Both the position numbers and the translations under genes were made by a program. A model generated the notes under the pieces. The model did no database searches, was not told the DNA's origin, and saw only the letters and a program-made list of their open reading frames with translations. From Streptococcus anginosus (GTDB taxonomy: Bacteria; Bacillota; Bacilli; Lactobacillales; Streptococcaceae), in NCBI RefSeq assembly GCF_900636475.1, contig NZ_LR134283.1:124001-188000 (forward strand): a stretch of DNA of 64,000 bases. The letters run 5' to 3'. Shown here in pieces: positions 35,898 to 45,516 of this stretch (positions are counted from its first letter, which is position 1; each line of letters starts with the position of its first letter).

Positions 35898-36678
35898 GCA
35901 AGGGCTTTTTGAAACAAGAGAACAGGCCAAGCGCGGTGTGATGGCGGGCTTAGTCGTTGCTGTTGCGAATGGTGAGCGTTTCGATAAACCTGGCGAGAAA
36001 ATTGATGAGACCACTGAGTTAAAACTTAAAGGCGAAAAGCTCAAATATGTTAGCCGTGGTGGCTTAAAATTAGAAAAGGCTTTGCAGGTTTTTGAGATTT
36101 CAGTTGAAAATCAGATTACGTTGGACATTGGGGCATCAACGGGTGGTTTTACGGATGTCATGCTGCAAAATGGTGCAAGGCAAGTCTACGCAGTAGATGT
36201 CGGTACCAATCAACTGGCTTGGAAATTGCGCCAAGACGAACGTGTTATCAGCATGGAGCAGTTTAATTTTCGTTATGCCAAAGTAGCTGATTTTGAGGAG
36301 ACACCTCGCTTTGCCTCCATTGATGTCAGTTTTATCTCGCTTGGTCTCATTTTGCCAGCTCTGTATAAGATTTTGGCTGAAAATGGGAACGCTGTGGCAC
36401 TCATCAAACCTCAGTTTGAAGCAGGTAGAGAGCAGATTGGTAAAAATGGGATTGTGAAAGATAAAAAAGTGCATCAAGCAGTTTTAGAAAAAGTAACGGA
36501 CTTTATGGTTGAAGCAGGATTTTCTGTCCAAGGTCTGGATTTCTCCCCTATTCAAGGTGGGCATGGGAATGTGGAATTTTTAGCCCATTTGGAAAAAAAT
36601 CCTCATCCTGAAAACCTAGTAAAAGCAATGATTACAACGGTCGTAGAGACAGCACATAAGGAATTTAAAGATGAATAA
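35863..36678 (+). CDS. tlyA: TlyA family rRNA 2'-O-methyltransferase/hemolysin-like protein
   Basis: 271 aa. N-terminal S4 domain (about 1-60) and an FtsJ-like Rossmann methyltransferase domain with the AdoMet motif LDIGASTGGFTDVML and conserved SFISL and KPQFEAG segments. TlyA of other bacteria methylates the ribose of 16S/23S rRNA cytidines; older annotation as hemolysin is not supported by the sequence. Begins within ispA and overlaps argR by 8 bp. Confidence 0.9.
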   Translation: MTKERVDVLAYKQGLFETREQAKRGVMAGLVVAVANGERFDKPGEKIDETTELKLKGEKLKYVSRGGLKLEKALQVFEISVENQITLDIGASTGGFTDVMLQNGARQVYAVDVGTNQLAWKLRQDERVISMEQFNFRYAKVADFEETPRFASIDVSFISLGLILPALYKILAENGNAVALIKPQFEAGREQIGKNGIVKDKKVHQAVLEKVTDFMVEAGFSVQGLDFSPIQGGHGNVEFLAHLEKNPHPENLVKAMITTVVETAHKEFKDE

Positions 36679-37102
36679 AAAGGAAAGATTAGAAAAAATT
36701 AGACATTTTGTGTCGGACTATGAAGTTGGGACACAAGAAGCAATTGTAGAATATCTGAAGAAATCAGGAATTACAGCAACACAGGCAACTGTTTCGCGTG
36801 ATATTAAAGAATTGGGCATTGTCAAAATTCCGCTGAAAAATAACACTTATATTTATGAACTACCGAAATCAGCTAGTACGAGTTTGAAGTTAGCAGACAA
36901 TAATATCTTAAAGTTTGAGCTATTGGGAAATATGATCAATCTCAATCTTGTCCCTGGAAGCACAGCTTTTGTGAAGCGACAAATTGTAGAAGATTTTTCT
37001 AAGGACATTTTTAGTATTTTAGCCGATGATGACACGATTCTCCTTATTTTCCGTAGTGAAGAAATGGCTCATCAGGTATTGGAACAAATCAGAAATTGGT
37101 AG
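36671..37102 (+). CDS. argR: Arginine repressor family regulator
   Basis: 143 aa. N-terminal winged HTH (about 1-70: RLEKIRHFVSDYEVGTQEAIVEYL, TQATVSRDIKELG) and C-terminal oligomerisation domain (about 80-143) where arginine would bind (GNMINLNLVPGSTAF, DDDTILLIF). Streptococci have several ArgR/AhrC paralogues; the one linked to recN may control other genes than arginine synthesis. Located between tlyA and recN as in related species. Confidence 0.9.
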   Translation: MNKKERLEKIRHFVSDYEVGTQEAIVEYLKKSGITATQATVSRDIKELGIVKIPLKNNTYIYELPKSASTSLKLADNNILKFELLGNMINLNLVPGSTAFVKRQIVEDFSKDIFSILADDDTILLIFRSEEMAHQVLEQIRNW

Positions 37103-37109
37103 ATAGCCT

Positions 37110-38768
37110 ATGTTACTTGAAATTTCCATTAAAAATTTTGCAATTATTGAAGAGATTTCCCTCAATTTTGAGCAAGGCATGACCGTTTTGACAGGTGAAA
37201 CAGGGGCTGGAAAGTCTATTATTATTGATGCTATGAACATGATGCTAGGAAGCCGCGCGACAACAGATGTGATTCGTCACGGTGCATCAAAAGCAGAGAT
37301 TGAAGGGCTTTTTGCAATTGAGCAGAGTAAGGCTTTGGTTGAAATTTTTGAGCAGCAAGGGCTTGATATGACAGAGGAGCTGATTATTCGGCGGGAAATT
37401 TTTCAAAATGGACGTAGTGTCAGTCGTATTAATGGTCAAATGGTTAATTTGTCTGTCTTGCGAGCTGTTGGACAGCATTTGGTGGATATTCACGGTCAAC
37501 ACGACCAAGAAGAACTCATGCGACCGCAGCTGCATATTGCCATGTTGGACGAGTTTGGAGATGACGCATTTTTCAAGCTCAAAGCTGATTATCAACAGAC
37601 TTTTGATCAGTATCGTCAGTTGCGTAAGCAGGTCTTAACAATTCAAAAGAATCAAGAAGAAAATAAAGCGCGGATTGACATGCTGGAATATCAAATTGCA
37701 GAGATTGAAGCAGCTAATTTAAAAGCAGGTGAAGATTTAGCTTTAAATCAAGAACGTGATAAGTTGCTCAATCATAAGCAGATTGCGGACACTTTGACCA
37801 ATGCTTATGCCATGCTGGATGATGAAGAATTTTCTAGTTTAGCGAATGTTCGTTCTGCCATGAATGACATGGAAGCTATTGAAGACTATGACGCCACTTA
37901 CAAAGAAATTGCGACCAACCTTTCTGAATCTTACTATGTGTTGGAAGATGTGACAAAGCGTTTGGAGGATATTCTAGAAGACTTGGATTTTGATGGTGGC
38001 CGTCTCTTAGAAGTAGAAAGTCGCCTAGATTTAATCTATAGTATTACTCGCAAATACGGCGGTCAAGTAGATGATGTCCTAGCTTATTTTGAGCAGATTT
38101 CTAAAGAATATGCTCTACTTACTGGAAAAAACCTTTCATCAGATGATTTGAACAAAGAGCTGAAAAAGCTGGAAAAAGACTTGGTTTCTCTAGCAGGTCG
38201 TCTGAGTCAGGCTCGGCACGAATTAGCCCAGCAGTTAGAAGCAGAGATTCAGCAAGAACTGCAAGACCTCTATATGGAAAAGGCGAATTTTCGAGTTCAA
38301 TTTACCAAGGGAAAATTTAGCCGCGATGGGAATGAACACGTTGAATTTTATATTTCGACTAATCCCGGTGAAGATTACAAACCGCTCGTTAAGGTTGCTT
38401 CAGGTGGTGAATTGTCTCGTTTAATGTTGGCAATCAAGTCTGCTTTTTCTCGCAAGGAAGGCAAGACCAGCATTGTCTTTGATGAAGTAGATACAGGTGT
38501 ATCGGGACGTGTTGCACAAGCTATTGCCCAAAAGATTCATAAGATTGGCTCAAACGGACAGGTCCTTGCCATCTCGCACTTACCTCAAGTGATTGCAATC
38601 GCGGATTATCAATTTTTCATTGAAAAAATATCTGATGAGCATTCGACCGTTTCAACTGTTCGCTTGTTATCAAATGATGAGCGTGTCGAAGAAATTGCCA
38701 AAATGTTGGCGGGCGAAAATGTGACCCAAGCAGCCCTCACGCAGGCTAGAGAGCTCTTGAAAAAATGA
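37110..38768 (+). CDS. recN: DNA repair protein RecN
   Basis: 552 aa SMC-like ATPase. Walker A GETGAGKSI near residue 29, a long coiled coil (about 155-370), then the signature region SGGELSRLMLAIKS, Walker B TSIVFDEVDTGVSG and the SHLPQV switch. RecN gathers double-strand break ends for recombination. Starts 7 bp after argR and ends the cluster. Confidence 0.95.
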   Translation: MLLEISIKNFAIIEEISLNFEQGMTVLTGETGAGKSIIIDAMNMMLGSRATTDVIRHGASKAEIEGLFAIEQSKALVEIFEQQGLDMTEELIIRREIFQNGRSVSRINGQMVNLSVLRAVGQHLVDIHGQHDQEELMRPQLHIAMLDEFGDDAFFKLKADYQQTFDQYRQLRKQVLTIQKNQEENKARIDMLEYQIAEIEAANLKAGEDLALNQERDKLLNHKQIADTLTNAYAMLDDEEFSSLANVRSAMNDMEAIEDYDATYKEIATNLSESYYVLEDVTKRLEDILEDLDFDGGRLLEVESRLDLIYSITRKYGGQVDDVLAYFEQISKEYALLTGKNLSSDDLNKELKKLEKDLVSLAGRLSQARHELAQQLEAEIQQELQDLYMEKANFRVQFTKGKFSRDGNEHVEFYISTNPGEDYKPLVKVASGGELSRLMLAIKSAFSRKEGKTSIVFDEVDTGVSGRVAQAIAQKIHKIGSNGQVLAISHLPQVIAIADYQFFIEKISDEHSTVSTVRLLSNDERVEEIAKMLAGENVTQAALTQARELLKK

Positions 38769-38814
38769 AATACTCTTTGGCTTGTGCTAAATGAGTTGTT
38801 ATCAGGAGGTAATC

Positions 38815-39546
38815 ATGACAAATTATTTTGTAATTGGTGACGTACATGGAAAAGCAAAAATGCTAAAAGAATTACTCAAAAAATGGGATGGAGAAAGCCA
38901 ACTCATCTTTTTGGGAGATTTGATTGACCGCGGCGAGGACAGCCGAGCGGTTTTAGAGTGTGTGAAAAGTTTTGTCGACAAGCAAGGAGCGATTTGTATT
39001 TCTGGGAATCACGAATACATGTTTCTAACCTGGTTGGATAATCCCAAGAGAGGCTATGATCACTATCATCGCAATGGCGGTGACACAACAATCAATTCCA
39101 TTTTGGGGCGACCTTTAGATACTCCTGTTGATGGAGTTGAAGACGCGAAGCGCGTGTCGGAAGAGGCGCCAGACCTCGTGTCTTTTATTCGTCAGATGCC
39201 TTTCTTTGTTGAAACAGATAACTATATTTTTGTACACGCTGGAGTTGACTTAACTTTAAAAGATTGGCATGAAACAAGCGATTATCAAAAGGTTTGGATA
39301 CGTGAGCCCTTTCATCAAGGTCTTAATCAAACAGGAAAGATAATTGTATTTGGGCATACTCCGACTTTTTATCTTTTTTCTGAGATGCCTGGGACAAGTC
39401 ACCTTTGGCAAACGCAGGATCAAAAAATTGGCATGGATGGCGGTGCTGTCTATGGCGGTGTTCTCCACGGAGTTTTATTTGGAAATGAGGGAATTTTAGA
39501 ACATCATTTCATCACAAATGATGGTTTCGCGGTAGAGGATAATTAG
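38815..39546 (+). CDS. Metallophosphoesterase (Ser/Thr phosphatase-like)
   Basis: 243 aa with the calcineurin-like metal motifs in order: GDVHGK, GDLIDRGEDS, GNHE, and later FVHAGVDL and FGHTP. Relatives act as protein phosphatases or cleave bis-nucleoside polyphosphates (PrpE/ApaH-like); which one cannot be decided. The ATG at 38815 follows AGGAGG; an upstream in-frame ATG at 38791 precedes that site. Ends at a strong bidirectional terminator shared with piuA. Confidence 0.82.
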   Translation: MTNYFVIGDVHGKAKMLKELLKKWDGESQLIFLGDLIDRGEDSRAVLECVKSFVDKQGAICISGNHEYMFLTWLDNPKRGYDHYHRNGGDTTINSILGRPLDTPVDGVEDAKRVSEEAPDLVSFIRQMPFFVETDNYIFVHAGVDLTLKDWHETSDYQKVWIREPFHQGLNQTGKIIVFGHTPTFYLFSEMPGTSHLWQTQDQKIGMDGGAVYGGVLHGVLFGNEGILEHHFITNDGFAVEDN

Positions 39547-39560
39547 AAGTTGAGGATGAT

Positions 39561-39605
39561 AAAAGAGCTGGAGAAAATGCATTTAAGGTTTTCTCCAGCT
39601 CTTTT
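39561..39605. terminator. Bidirectional terminator between the phosphoesterase gene and piuA
   Basis: Perfect 17-bp stem (39561-39577 with 39589-39605) flanked by A- and T-runs. Confidence 0.9.
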
Positions 39606-39608
39606 ATA

Positions 39609-40583
39609 TTATTTCCCAGCTACATTTTTTACATCTTCAATCATCAATTTTGTGGATTCGAGTCCGCCTCCGCTTAGGTACCAGAGGTCGGATGTCAAGT
39701 TTACAATAGTTTTGTTTTTAGCAGCATTTGTTTCTTGGATCAGTGAGTTATTCAGTAAGTCTTTATTGGCCGAATTGTCCCCACCGATAGCAAGAGTGCG
39801 GTTCAGAACAAAGATAATGTCTGGATTGATTTGTTTGATACTTTCAAAGCTGACTTCTTGTCCATGTCTTGATTCTTTGATTTTAGCATCTGTTGGTTTG
39901 AATTTCAAAGTACTGTAAAGGAAAGCAAAACGTGATTTAGCTCCGAAAGCAGATATTGCACCTTCATTTAACATCATCGCAAGAGCATTTTTATTTGATT
40001 TTTCATTGGCAGCAACAACGGTTTGAATTTCCTTGTCTAATGTAGCTAATTCACTTTTAGCTTTTTTGGTTCCGTCTTCTCCAAAGATACTTGCTAAAGA
40101 AAGGATGTTTTTCTTGGTAGAACCCCAGTAGTCTTTGTTGTCTGTTTGGAATAATACAGTAGGGGCAATTTCCTTGAGTTTCTTGACATATTGAGCTGTA
40201 CGACCAGAAGCAATAATCAAGTCTGGTTTTAAAGCTGCGATAGCTTCCATATTCGGTTCTTTCATGCTACCTACATTTTTAATGCTACTTGGTAAATTTT
40301 TTAAGTAAGCAGGCAGAGTTTTCTTTGGCATACCGACAATGCTGCTTTCTTTTCCTAAAGCACGAATGGTATCAGCTGCACCTAAATCCAGTGTTACAAT
40401 TTTTTTAGGGTTGGTAGGGACTTTCACATCTCCATTTGCTGTTTTGATAGTGACTTCACTAGAAGCAGATGAAGAGTTTGTCGTTTTTGAATTGGACCGT
40501 TTATTGTCGCTGCAAGCAGCGAGTAGCACAACTGCAACAGCTGCGAAGAGAGATAGAAGTAGTGTTTTTGTATTCTTTTTCAT
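39609..40583 (-). CDS. piuA: Iron-compound ABC transporter, substrate-binding lipoprotein PiuA
   Basis: 324 aa. Signal peptide with lipobox LLAAC (Cys about residue 23) after MKKNTKTLLLSLFAAVAVV, a Ser/Thr-rich linker, then two periplasmic-binding lobes (KIVTLDLGAADTIRALG, MEAIAALKPDLIIASGR, INPDIIFVLNRTLAIGGD). Strong resemblance to pneumococcal PiuA and the FatB/YclQ group, which bind heme or catechol-type siderophores. Start at 40583 follows TTGGAGG. Last gene of the piuBCDA operon, 23 bp after piuD. Confidence 0.88.
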   Translation of the reverse strand: MKKNTKTLLLSLFAAVAVVLLAACSDNKRSNSKTTNSSSASSEVTIKTANGDVKVPTNPKKIVTLDLGAADTIRALGKESSIVGMPKKTLPAYLKNLPSSIKNVGSMKEPNMEAIAALKPDLIIASGRTAQYVKKLKEIAPTVLFQTDNKDYWGSTKKNILSLASIFGEDGTKKAKSELATLDKEIQTVVAANEKSNKNALAMMLNEGAISAFGAKSRFAFLYSTLKFKPTDAKIKESRHGQEVSFESIKQINPDIIFVLNRTLAIGGDNSANKDLLNNSLIQETNAAKNKTIVNLTSDLWYLSGGGLESTKLMIEDVKNVAGK

Positions 40584-40606
40584 TAAAATTCCTCCAAAAT
40601 TAATAT

Positions 40607-41359
40607 TTATAGGTAAATACAAACTTTTTTACCATTGATTTCCCCAAGGGTAATGTCCATTTCATACAATGGATCTAAAATTTCTTTTCTCATGACCTGA
40701 TTGGTTGTACCTTGATAAAAGACTTTTCCGTCTTTAAAGGCGACAATTTCATCAACATACTGACTGGCAATATTGATGTCATGAATGACAATGATAATCG
40801 TTTTTCCTAAGTCATCAACGAGAGAACGCAAGATTTTCATCATAGAAATACTTTGCTTAATATCTAGATTGTTTAGTGGCTCGTCCAAAAGGATAAAATC
40901 AGTGTCTTGAGTGAGCACCATAGCGATAAAAACGCGCTGCAATTGACCTCCGGAGAGTGTATCAATAAAACGGTTTCTTAAATCAAGAATGTCCAGATAT
41001 TCAAGTGCTTGCTCTACTTTTTTGAAATCTTCTTTTGTCAAACGATCCTGACTATAAGGAAAGCGACCGAAGGAAACCAATTCTTCAACCGTTAATTTAG
41101 ATTGATAATTGATTTTCTGTTTTAAAATGGTTAATTCTTTGGCGAGCTCTTTTGAGTTCCAAGCTTCAATTTCTTTTCCCTTGATACTGAGAAAACCGTG
41201 ATCTTTCTTGAGCAAACGGCTCATAATGGAAAGCAGCGTTGATTTTCCAGCACCATTTGGTCCAATAAAGGCGGTGAATTTGCTCGGTGAAATATTCAGT
41301 TGAATATCTTCTAAAATTGCTTGATTTCCAAATGATTTGCCAACGTTTTTTAATTGCAT
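40607..41359 (-). CDS. piuD: Iron-compound ABC transporter ATPase PiuD
   Basis: 250 aa FepC-type ATPase: Walker A GPNGAGKST, Q-loop, signature LSGGQLQRVFIAM, Walker B DFILLDEPLNNLD and H-loop VIHD. Energises uptake through PiuB/PiuC. It begins 1 bp after piuC on the minus strand, so translation is coupled. Confidence 0.88.
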   Translation of the reverse strand: MQLKNVGKSFGNQAILEDIQLNISPSKFTAFIGPNGAGKSTLLSIMSRLLKKDHGFLSIKGKEIEAWNSKELAKELTILKQKINYQSKLTVEELVSFGRFPYSQDRLTKEDFKKVEQALEYLDILDLRNRFIDTLSGGQLQRVFIAMVLTQDTDFILLDEPLNNLDIKQSISMMKILRSLVDDLGKTIIIVIHDINIASQYVDEIVAFKDGKVFYQGTTNQVMRKEILDPLYEMDITLGEINGKKVCIYL

Positions 41360-41360
41360 T

Positions 41361-42332
41361 CTAGCGTTTTGCCTCCTTAGCTAAAAGATAAAAGAAGAAT
41401 AACCCTCCGACAAGCTCAATGACCATGCTGACATTGATTTGGAGCTGAAAGACACGCTCTACCAGCATTTGCCCAGTAGTTAGAGAAAGAAAACCGAGTA
41501 AAATTGCTACTGAGAATAACCATTTGTGTTGGTATTCTTTGATTAACAGATAGGCTAAATTGGACATCATAAAGCCGAAGAACATCATAGGTCCAACGAG
41601 AGCAGTTGTCGTTGAAGTCAGCAAAACAATTGCCCATAGTATCTTTTTTTGCTCTTTTTCAACTTCTACACCTAAAATAGTTGTTGTCTTTTTATCCAAA
41701 TGAAAGACATTCAAAATAGTGTTCTTCTTTAACAAATACAAACCTGCTAGTCCAATGATAATTGCAGCGACAGATAGAATATCCATATTTATTCGTTGAA
41801 AGGAAGGAAATAGTTTTGTTTGCAGTTTATCATATTCATTAGGATCCATTAGTACCTGCAAGAATGTACTGGCGCTTCTAAAGAGCGTCCCTAGTGCCAT
41901 GCAAATCAATAAAATAAATACAAATCCTTGCTGAAGTAACTTTTTTAATGCAGGTTGCAGGCAGAAAAAGAAGCCACACTGTATGAGTAAGACTAAGATA
42001 AACTCAAGCAAAGGATGACCAGTATTGCCGATGAATTTGCTAGCAAAGAAAAGATAAATCGTCTGCATAAAGACATAGAGAGATTCCATTCCAAGAATGC
42101 TTGGTGTTAAAAAACGATTCTCTGTGATTGTTTGAAAGCTGATTGTAGCAAGACCTCCAGCTATGGCGACTAAGAGATAGGCTAGTAACTTTTGCGAGCG
42201 CAATTTCATAATAAAACCTGGTAAAGGATAGTCCATTGGCATGAGATATAACAAGCCACTCAAGCTAGCTACCAAAAGCAATAAAAGTAAGCGATTTCTT
42301 GTTTGACTCTTCATTTTATTCATGAGCAACAC
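41361..42332 (-). CDS. piuC: Iron-compound ABC transporter permease PiuC
   Basis: 323 aa FecCD-family permease with about nine hydrophobic segments and the family's Ala/Gly-rich helices (LLAYLLVAIAGGLATISFQ, ALVGPMMFFGFMMSNLAYLL). Overlaps the end of piuB by 17 bp; a second in-frame ATG at 42323 would shorten the overlap. Forms the membrane channel with PiuB. Confidence 0.88.
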   Translation of the reverse strand: MLLMNKMKSQTRNRLLLLLLVASLSGLLYLMPMDYPLPGFIMKLRSQKLLAYLLVAIAGGLATISFQTITENRFLTPSILGMESLYVFMQTIYLFFASKFIGNTGHPLLEFILVLLIQCGFFFCLQPALKKLLQQGFVFILLICMALGTLFRSASTFLQVLMDPNEYDKLQTKLFPSFQRINMDILSVAAIIIGLAGLYLLKKNTILNVFHLDKKTTTILGVEVEKEQKKILWAIVLLTSTTTALVGPMMFFGFMMSNLAYLLIKEYQHKWLFSVAILLGFLSLTTGQMLVERVFQLQINVSMVIELVGGLFFFYLLAKEAKR

Positions 42333-43269
42333 CTCGCCATAAAAGATATACGAAAGCCAAACTACCTAAAATTCCTAAAATCAAGCTGACGGAAACTTCG
42401 TAAGGGCGAATGACTAGACGAGCTACAATATCACAGACCAAGATGAGACAGGAACCAGTTAATGCGGTCAGCCCCTTAATGCGTGTGATATGGTCACCAT
42501 AAAATTTCCGAATGATGTTTGGAACAATGACTCCGATAAATGGAAGAGAGCCGATTGTAATCATCGTCACACTTGTCGTCAATGCAATGAGAAACAACGT
42601 CATTCCCTCCATTTGGTAAAAGGAAATGCCTAGATTATGACTGGCGTCTTCCCCTAGATTCATAATGGTAAACGTGGCTGATAGCTTCCATACTGCAATC
42701 AAGATAATCAAACTTAAAAATAACCATTCATATTGATGCTTCTGAATCATGGAAAAAGAGCCTTGTGTCCATGAAGTCATGCTTTGGACAAGATCAAAAC
42801 GATAAGCAATGATTTCTCCGGCTGCACTAATTACCCCACTATAAATAATTCCGACAAGCGGTAACAACCATGTTTCTTTAAATGAGAATTTTCTGATAAA
42901 TCTAATAAAAATAATCGTAAAAAAAATAGCAGATACAAAAGCAAATAGCATTTTTTGCGCTAATGTGGCTGACGGAAAGAAAAATAAACTAAGCAACATA
43001 CCAAATTTCGCAGCCTCAACCGTTCCAACTGTACTAGGAGCAGCAAAATGATTTTGTGTAACAGTCTGCATAAGAAGCCCGGCAATGCTCATGCTAGAGC
43101 CTGCTAGGAGAATGCTGACTGTCCTTGGCAAGCGTGACTCCCAAAATAGTAGCCCGGTCTGCTTATCTCCATGTAGCAGCTGCCACCACGAAAAGTGACT
43201 AGAACCAACTGTAATTGAAATCATAACAAGAGCAAGACAAAGAATTCCTAAAAATTTTGTCTGTTTCAT
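42316..43269 (-). CDS. piuB: Iron-compound ABC transporter permease PiuB
   Basis: 317 aa FecCD-family permease: LPRTVSILLAGSSMSIAGLL near residue 50 and GSLPFIGVIVPNIIR near 245 are the family landmarks. First gene of the operon, with order permease-permease-ATPase-lipoprotein as in pneumococcal piu. A -35 TTGACA (minus, 43340-43345) with a weak -10 17 bp later lies upstream. No clear Fur or MntR box was identified. Confidence 0.88.
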   Translation of the reverse strand: MKQTKFLGILCLALVMISITVGSSHFSWWQLLHGDKQTGLLFWESRLPRTVSILLAGSSMSIAGLLMQTVTQNHFAAPSTVGTVEAAKFGMLLSLFFFPSATLAQKMLFAFVSAIFFTIIFIRFIRKFSFKETWLLPLVGIIYSGVISAAGEIIAYRFDLVQSMTSWTQGSFSMIQKHQYEWLFLSLIILIAVWKLSATFTIMNLGEDASHNLGISFYQMEGMTLFLIALTTSVTMITIGSLPFIGVIVPNIIRKFYGDHITRIKGLTALTGSCLILVCDIVARLVIRPYEVSVSLILGILGSLAFVYLLWRGVAHE

Positions 43270-43498
43270 TTATCAACCCTTTCTTCAAAGCAACAGCTTC
43301 AATAAGATACATCACTAGGCTAACAAAAAAATAAAAGAGTGTCAATTATTTTCTGAAAATTTAATAATTCTGTTTATTTAGAAAAATAGGAAGCTCCACA
43401 CATCTTTTACATATTTTATCCAGAAAAATTATTCCACAAAAAGTTATTTTTTTGATATAATAAATTAAATAGATAAAATTTATAAAAGTAGGAAAACC

Positions 43499-44332
43499 AT
43501 GACAAAAATCAAAATTGTAACGGATTCATCTATTACGATTGAACCGCAAGTTGTAGAGGATTTAGAGATTACAATCGTCCCTTTGTCTGTAATGGTAGAC
43601 GGTGTTGTTTATTCAGATTCTGACTTAAAAGAAGGAGAATTTCTTCATTTGATGCAGTCAAGCAAAAATCTACCGAAAACTAGTCAACCACCAGTTGGTG
43701 TTTTTGCAGAAATCTTTGAAACACTCGGAGAAACTGCCGATAAAATCATTTCTATCCATATGTCGCATGCTTTGTCTGGAACGGTCGAAGCTGCACGACA
43801 AGGGGCAACCTTGGCAAATGTAGATGTAACAGTGATTGATAGCTCTTTTACGGATCAAGCTTTGAAGTTTCAAGTGGTTGAAGCTGCAAAACTAGCAAAA
43901 GAAGGTGCAGACTTTGATGTTATTTTAGCAAGAATCGAAGAAGTACGTGAAAAAACAGAATTGTATATCGGTGTGTCAACTCTTGAAAATCTTGTAAAAG
44001 GTGGTCGTATTGGTCGTGTGACTGGGCTTCTCAGTTCGTTGCTTAATATTCGAGTAGTTATGCAAATGAAAAACCATGAATTACAACCGATTGTTAAGGG
44101 GCGTGGTGTAAAAACCTTCAAAAAATGGGTTAATGATTTAGTTGAAAGCTTAAAAGATAAAAAAGTAGCAGAGATTGGAATTTCGTATGCAGGAACTGCC
44201 GAATTGGCGAACGAAATGAAACAGATTTTGCAACCGTGTGTGGAAAAAACGATTTCTGTTTTGGAGACTGGTTCTATTATTCAAACACATACAGGTGAAA
44301 ATGCGTGGGCAATCCTCGTTCGCTATGAATAA
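43499..44332 (+). CDS. DegV family fatty-acid-binding protein
   Basis: 277 aa. Begins [17 protein letters not shown] with the TDSS motif, continues [26 protein letters not shown] and VDVTVIDSS; all are DegV landmarks around the fatty-acid site. Gram-positive DegV/FakB proteins present fatty acids to FakA kinase; several paralogues exist per genome and this one is not identified further. AGTAGGAAAACC before ATG and GATATAAT upstream give an independent promoter, divergent from piu. Confidence 0.88.
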   Translation: MTKIKIVTDSSITIEPQVVEDLEITIVPLSVMVDGVVYSDSDLKEGEFLHLMQSSKNLPKTSQPPVGVFAEIFETLGETADKIISIHMSHALSGTVEAARQGATLANVDVTVIDSSFTDQALKFQVVEAAKLAKEGADFDVILARIEEVREKTELYIGVSTLENLVKGGRIGRVTGLLSSLLNIRVVMQMKNHELQPIVKGRGVKTFKKWVNDLVESLKDKKVAEIGISYAGTAELANEMKQILQPCVEKTISVLETGSIIQTHTGENAWAILVRYE

Positions 44333-44374
44333 GTTTGATATTTTTGGAAAAATTGAAAAAAGTTCGTTTTGTGC

Positions 44375-44403
44375 TTGACCTAATAACATTTTTTAGATAT
44401 GAT
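44375..44403 (+). promoter_or_regulatory. Strong promoter of the HU gene
   Basis: TTGACC (44375-44380), 17-bp spacer, TATGAT (44398-44403). Confidence 0.75.
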
Positions 44404-44460
44404 AATACTTGTTAGAGTTAGTGACTACTAATTCATAAAATATTTTGGAGGATTTGTTAA

Positions 44461-44736
44461 ATGGCTAACAAACAAGATTTGATTGCAAAAGTAGCAGAAG
44501 CTACAGAATTGACTAAGAAAGATTCAGCAGCAGCAGTTGATGCGGTATTTGCAGCAGTAACTGAATACCTTGCAGCTGGTGAAAAAGTTCAATTGATTGG
44601 TTTTGGTAACTTTGAAGTTCGTGAACGTGCAGCTCGTAAAGGTCGCAACCCACAAACTGGTGCAGAAATCACAATTGCAGCTTCTAAAGTACCAGCATTT
44701 AAAGCAGGTAAAGCTCTTAAAGACGCTGTTAAATAA
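44461..44736 (+). CDS. hup: DNA-binding protein HU
   Basis: 91 aa, single HU protein of streptococci. [21 protein letters not shown] start, the [17 protein letters not shown] helix, [20 protein letters not shown] arm with the DNA-intercalating RNPQTG tip. Essential nucleoid protein. Codon use is strongly biased to highly expressed codons, and promoter and TTTGGAGGA ribosome-binding site are strong. Monocistronic. Confidence 0.96.
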   Translation: MANKQDLIAKVAEATELTKKDSAAAVDAVFAAVTEYLAAGEKVQLIGFGNFEVRERAARKGRNPQTGAEITIAASKVPAFKAGKALKDAVK

Positions 44737-44745
44737 TGAAACTTT

Positions 44746-44793
44746 AAAAAGCTTATTGTACCAACGTTTCGGCGTTATACAATAGGCTTTTTT
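44746..44793 (+). terminator. Terminator after hup
   Basis: 15-bp outer stem AAAAAGCTTATTGTA / TACAATAGGCTTTTT plus an inner AACG/CGTT stem and T-run. Confidence 0.85.
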
Positions 44794-44840
44794 CTTGTAA
44801 AAGTGCAGACAAGGAGAACAATGTTATCATTTGAGTTTAT

Positions 44841-44855
44841 TTACAATCATTCTAA
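44841..44855 (+). promoter_or_regulatory. PerR-box-like palindrome upstream of perR
   Basis: TTACAATCATTCTAA matches TTATAATNATTATAA at 12 of 14 fixed positions, about 60 bp before the perR start and just upstream of the -10 GATATAAT; points to autoregulation. Confidence 0.6.
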
Positions 44856-44913
44856 ATATGCATTTTTCTATTTTCATGATATAATAAAGGAAAAAATCAT
44901 GAGCAGGTAGGAA

Positions 44914-45375
44914 ATGAACTCACATCCTTATTTAGAAACCACAGTTCAAGGTGATTATGAAAACGTTATTCAACGATTGAAAACAAAGGGAGTGCGTATT
45001 ACAGAGACTAGAAAGGCAATCATTGCCTATATGATTCGGACGCATGAACACCCAAGTGCGGAAGCAATTTATCATGATTTACTTCCTGACTTTCCTAATA
45101 TGAGTTTAGCAACAGTTTATAACAATCTCAAAGTTTTGGTGGAAGAGGGTTTTGTAGAAGAAATTAAGATTAGCCATGATAAGACAACCTATTTTGATTT
45201 TATGGGGCATGAACATCTGAATGTTGTCTGTGAGAAATGTGGCCGAATTGCAGACTTTGAAGATGTGGATATTCCTGATTTGAAGCGCGAAGCTGAAGAA
45301 CAAACAGGTTATAAAATTACAAAGACACAAGTTTTGATGTACGGAATTTGCCCTGAGTGCTCGAAAAATAGTTAA
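44914..45375 (+). CDS. perR: Fur-family peroxide/metal regulator PerR
   Basis: 153 aa. N-terminal winged helix (about 20-90: RITETRKAIIAYMIRTHEHPSAEAIYHDL, SLATVYNNLKVLVEEGFV) and C-terminal dimer domain with the structural zinc site formed by two CxxC pairs (CEKCG and CPECS). In streptococci the single Fur-type regulator is PerR, which senses peroxide through Fe/Mn and also affects iron uptake. The presence of a PerR-box-like palindrome upstream supports the call. Confidence 0.88.
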   Translation: MNSHPYLETTVQGDYENVIQRLKTKGVRITETRKAIIAYMIRTHEHPSAEAIYHDLLPDFPNMSLATVYNNLKVLVEEGFVEEIKISHDKTTYFDFMGHEHLNVVCEKCGRIADFEDVDIPDLKREAEEQTGYKITKTQVLMYGICPECSKNS

Positions 45376-45516
45376 GGAATTGATGTACATTGCTTGAATA
45401 AAGTAAATTATCAAAAATCAAATATTCTCCTATTGATACTGGATTTTTTTGAAAAAATTTTGTAAAATATAGTAGTGACTGTGAGACAGTTTTCAAAAAT
45501 CAAAGGAGAATTTCTA

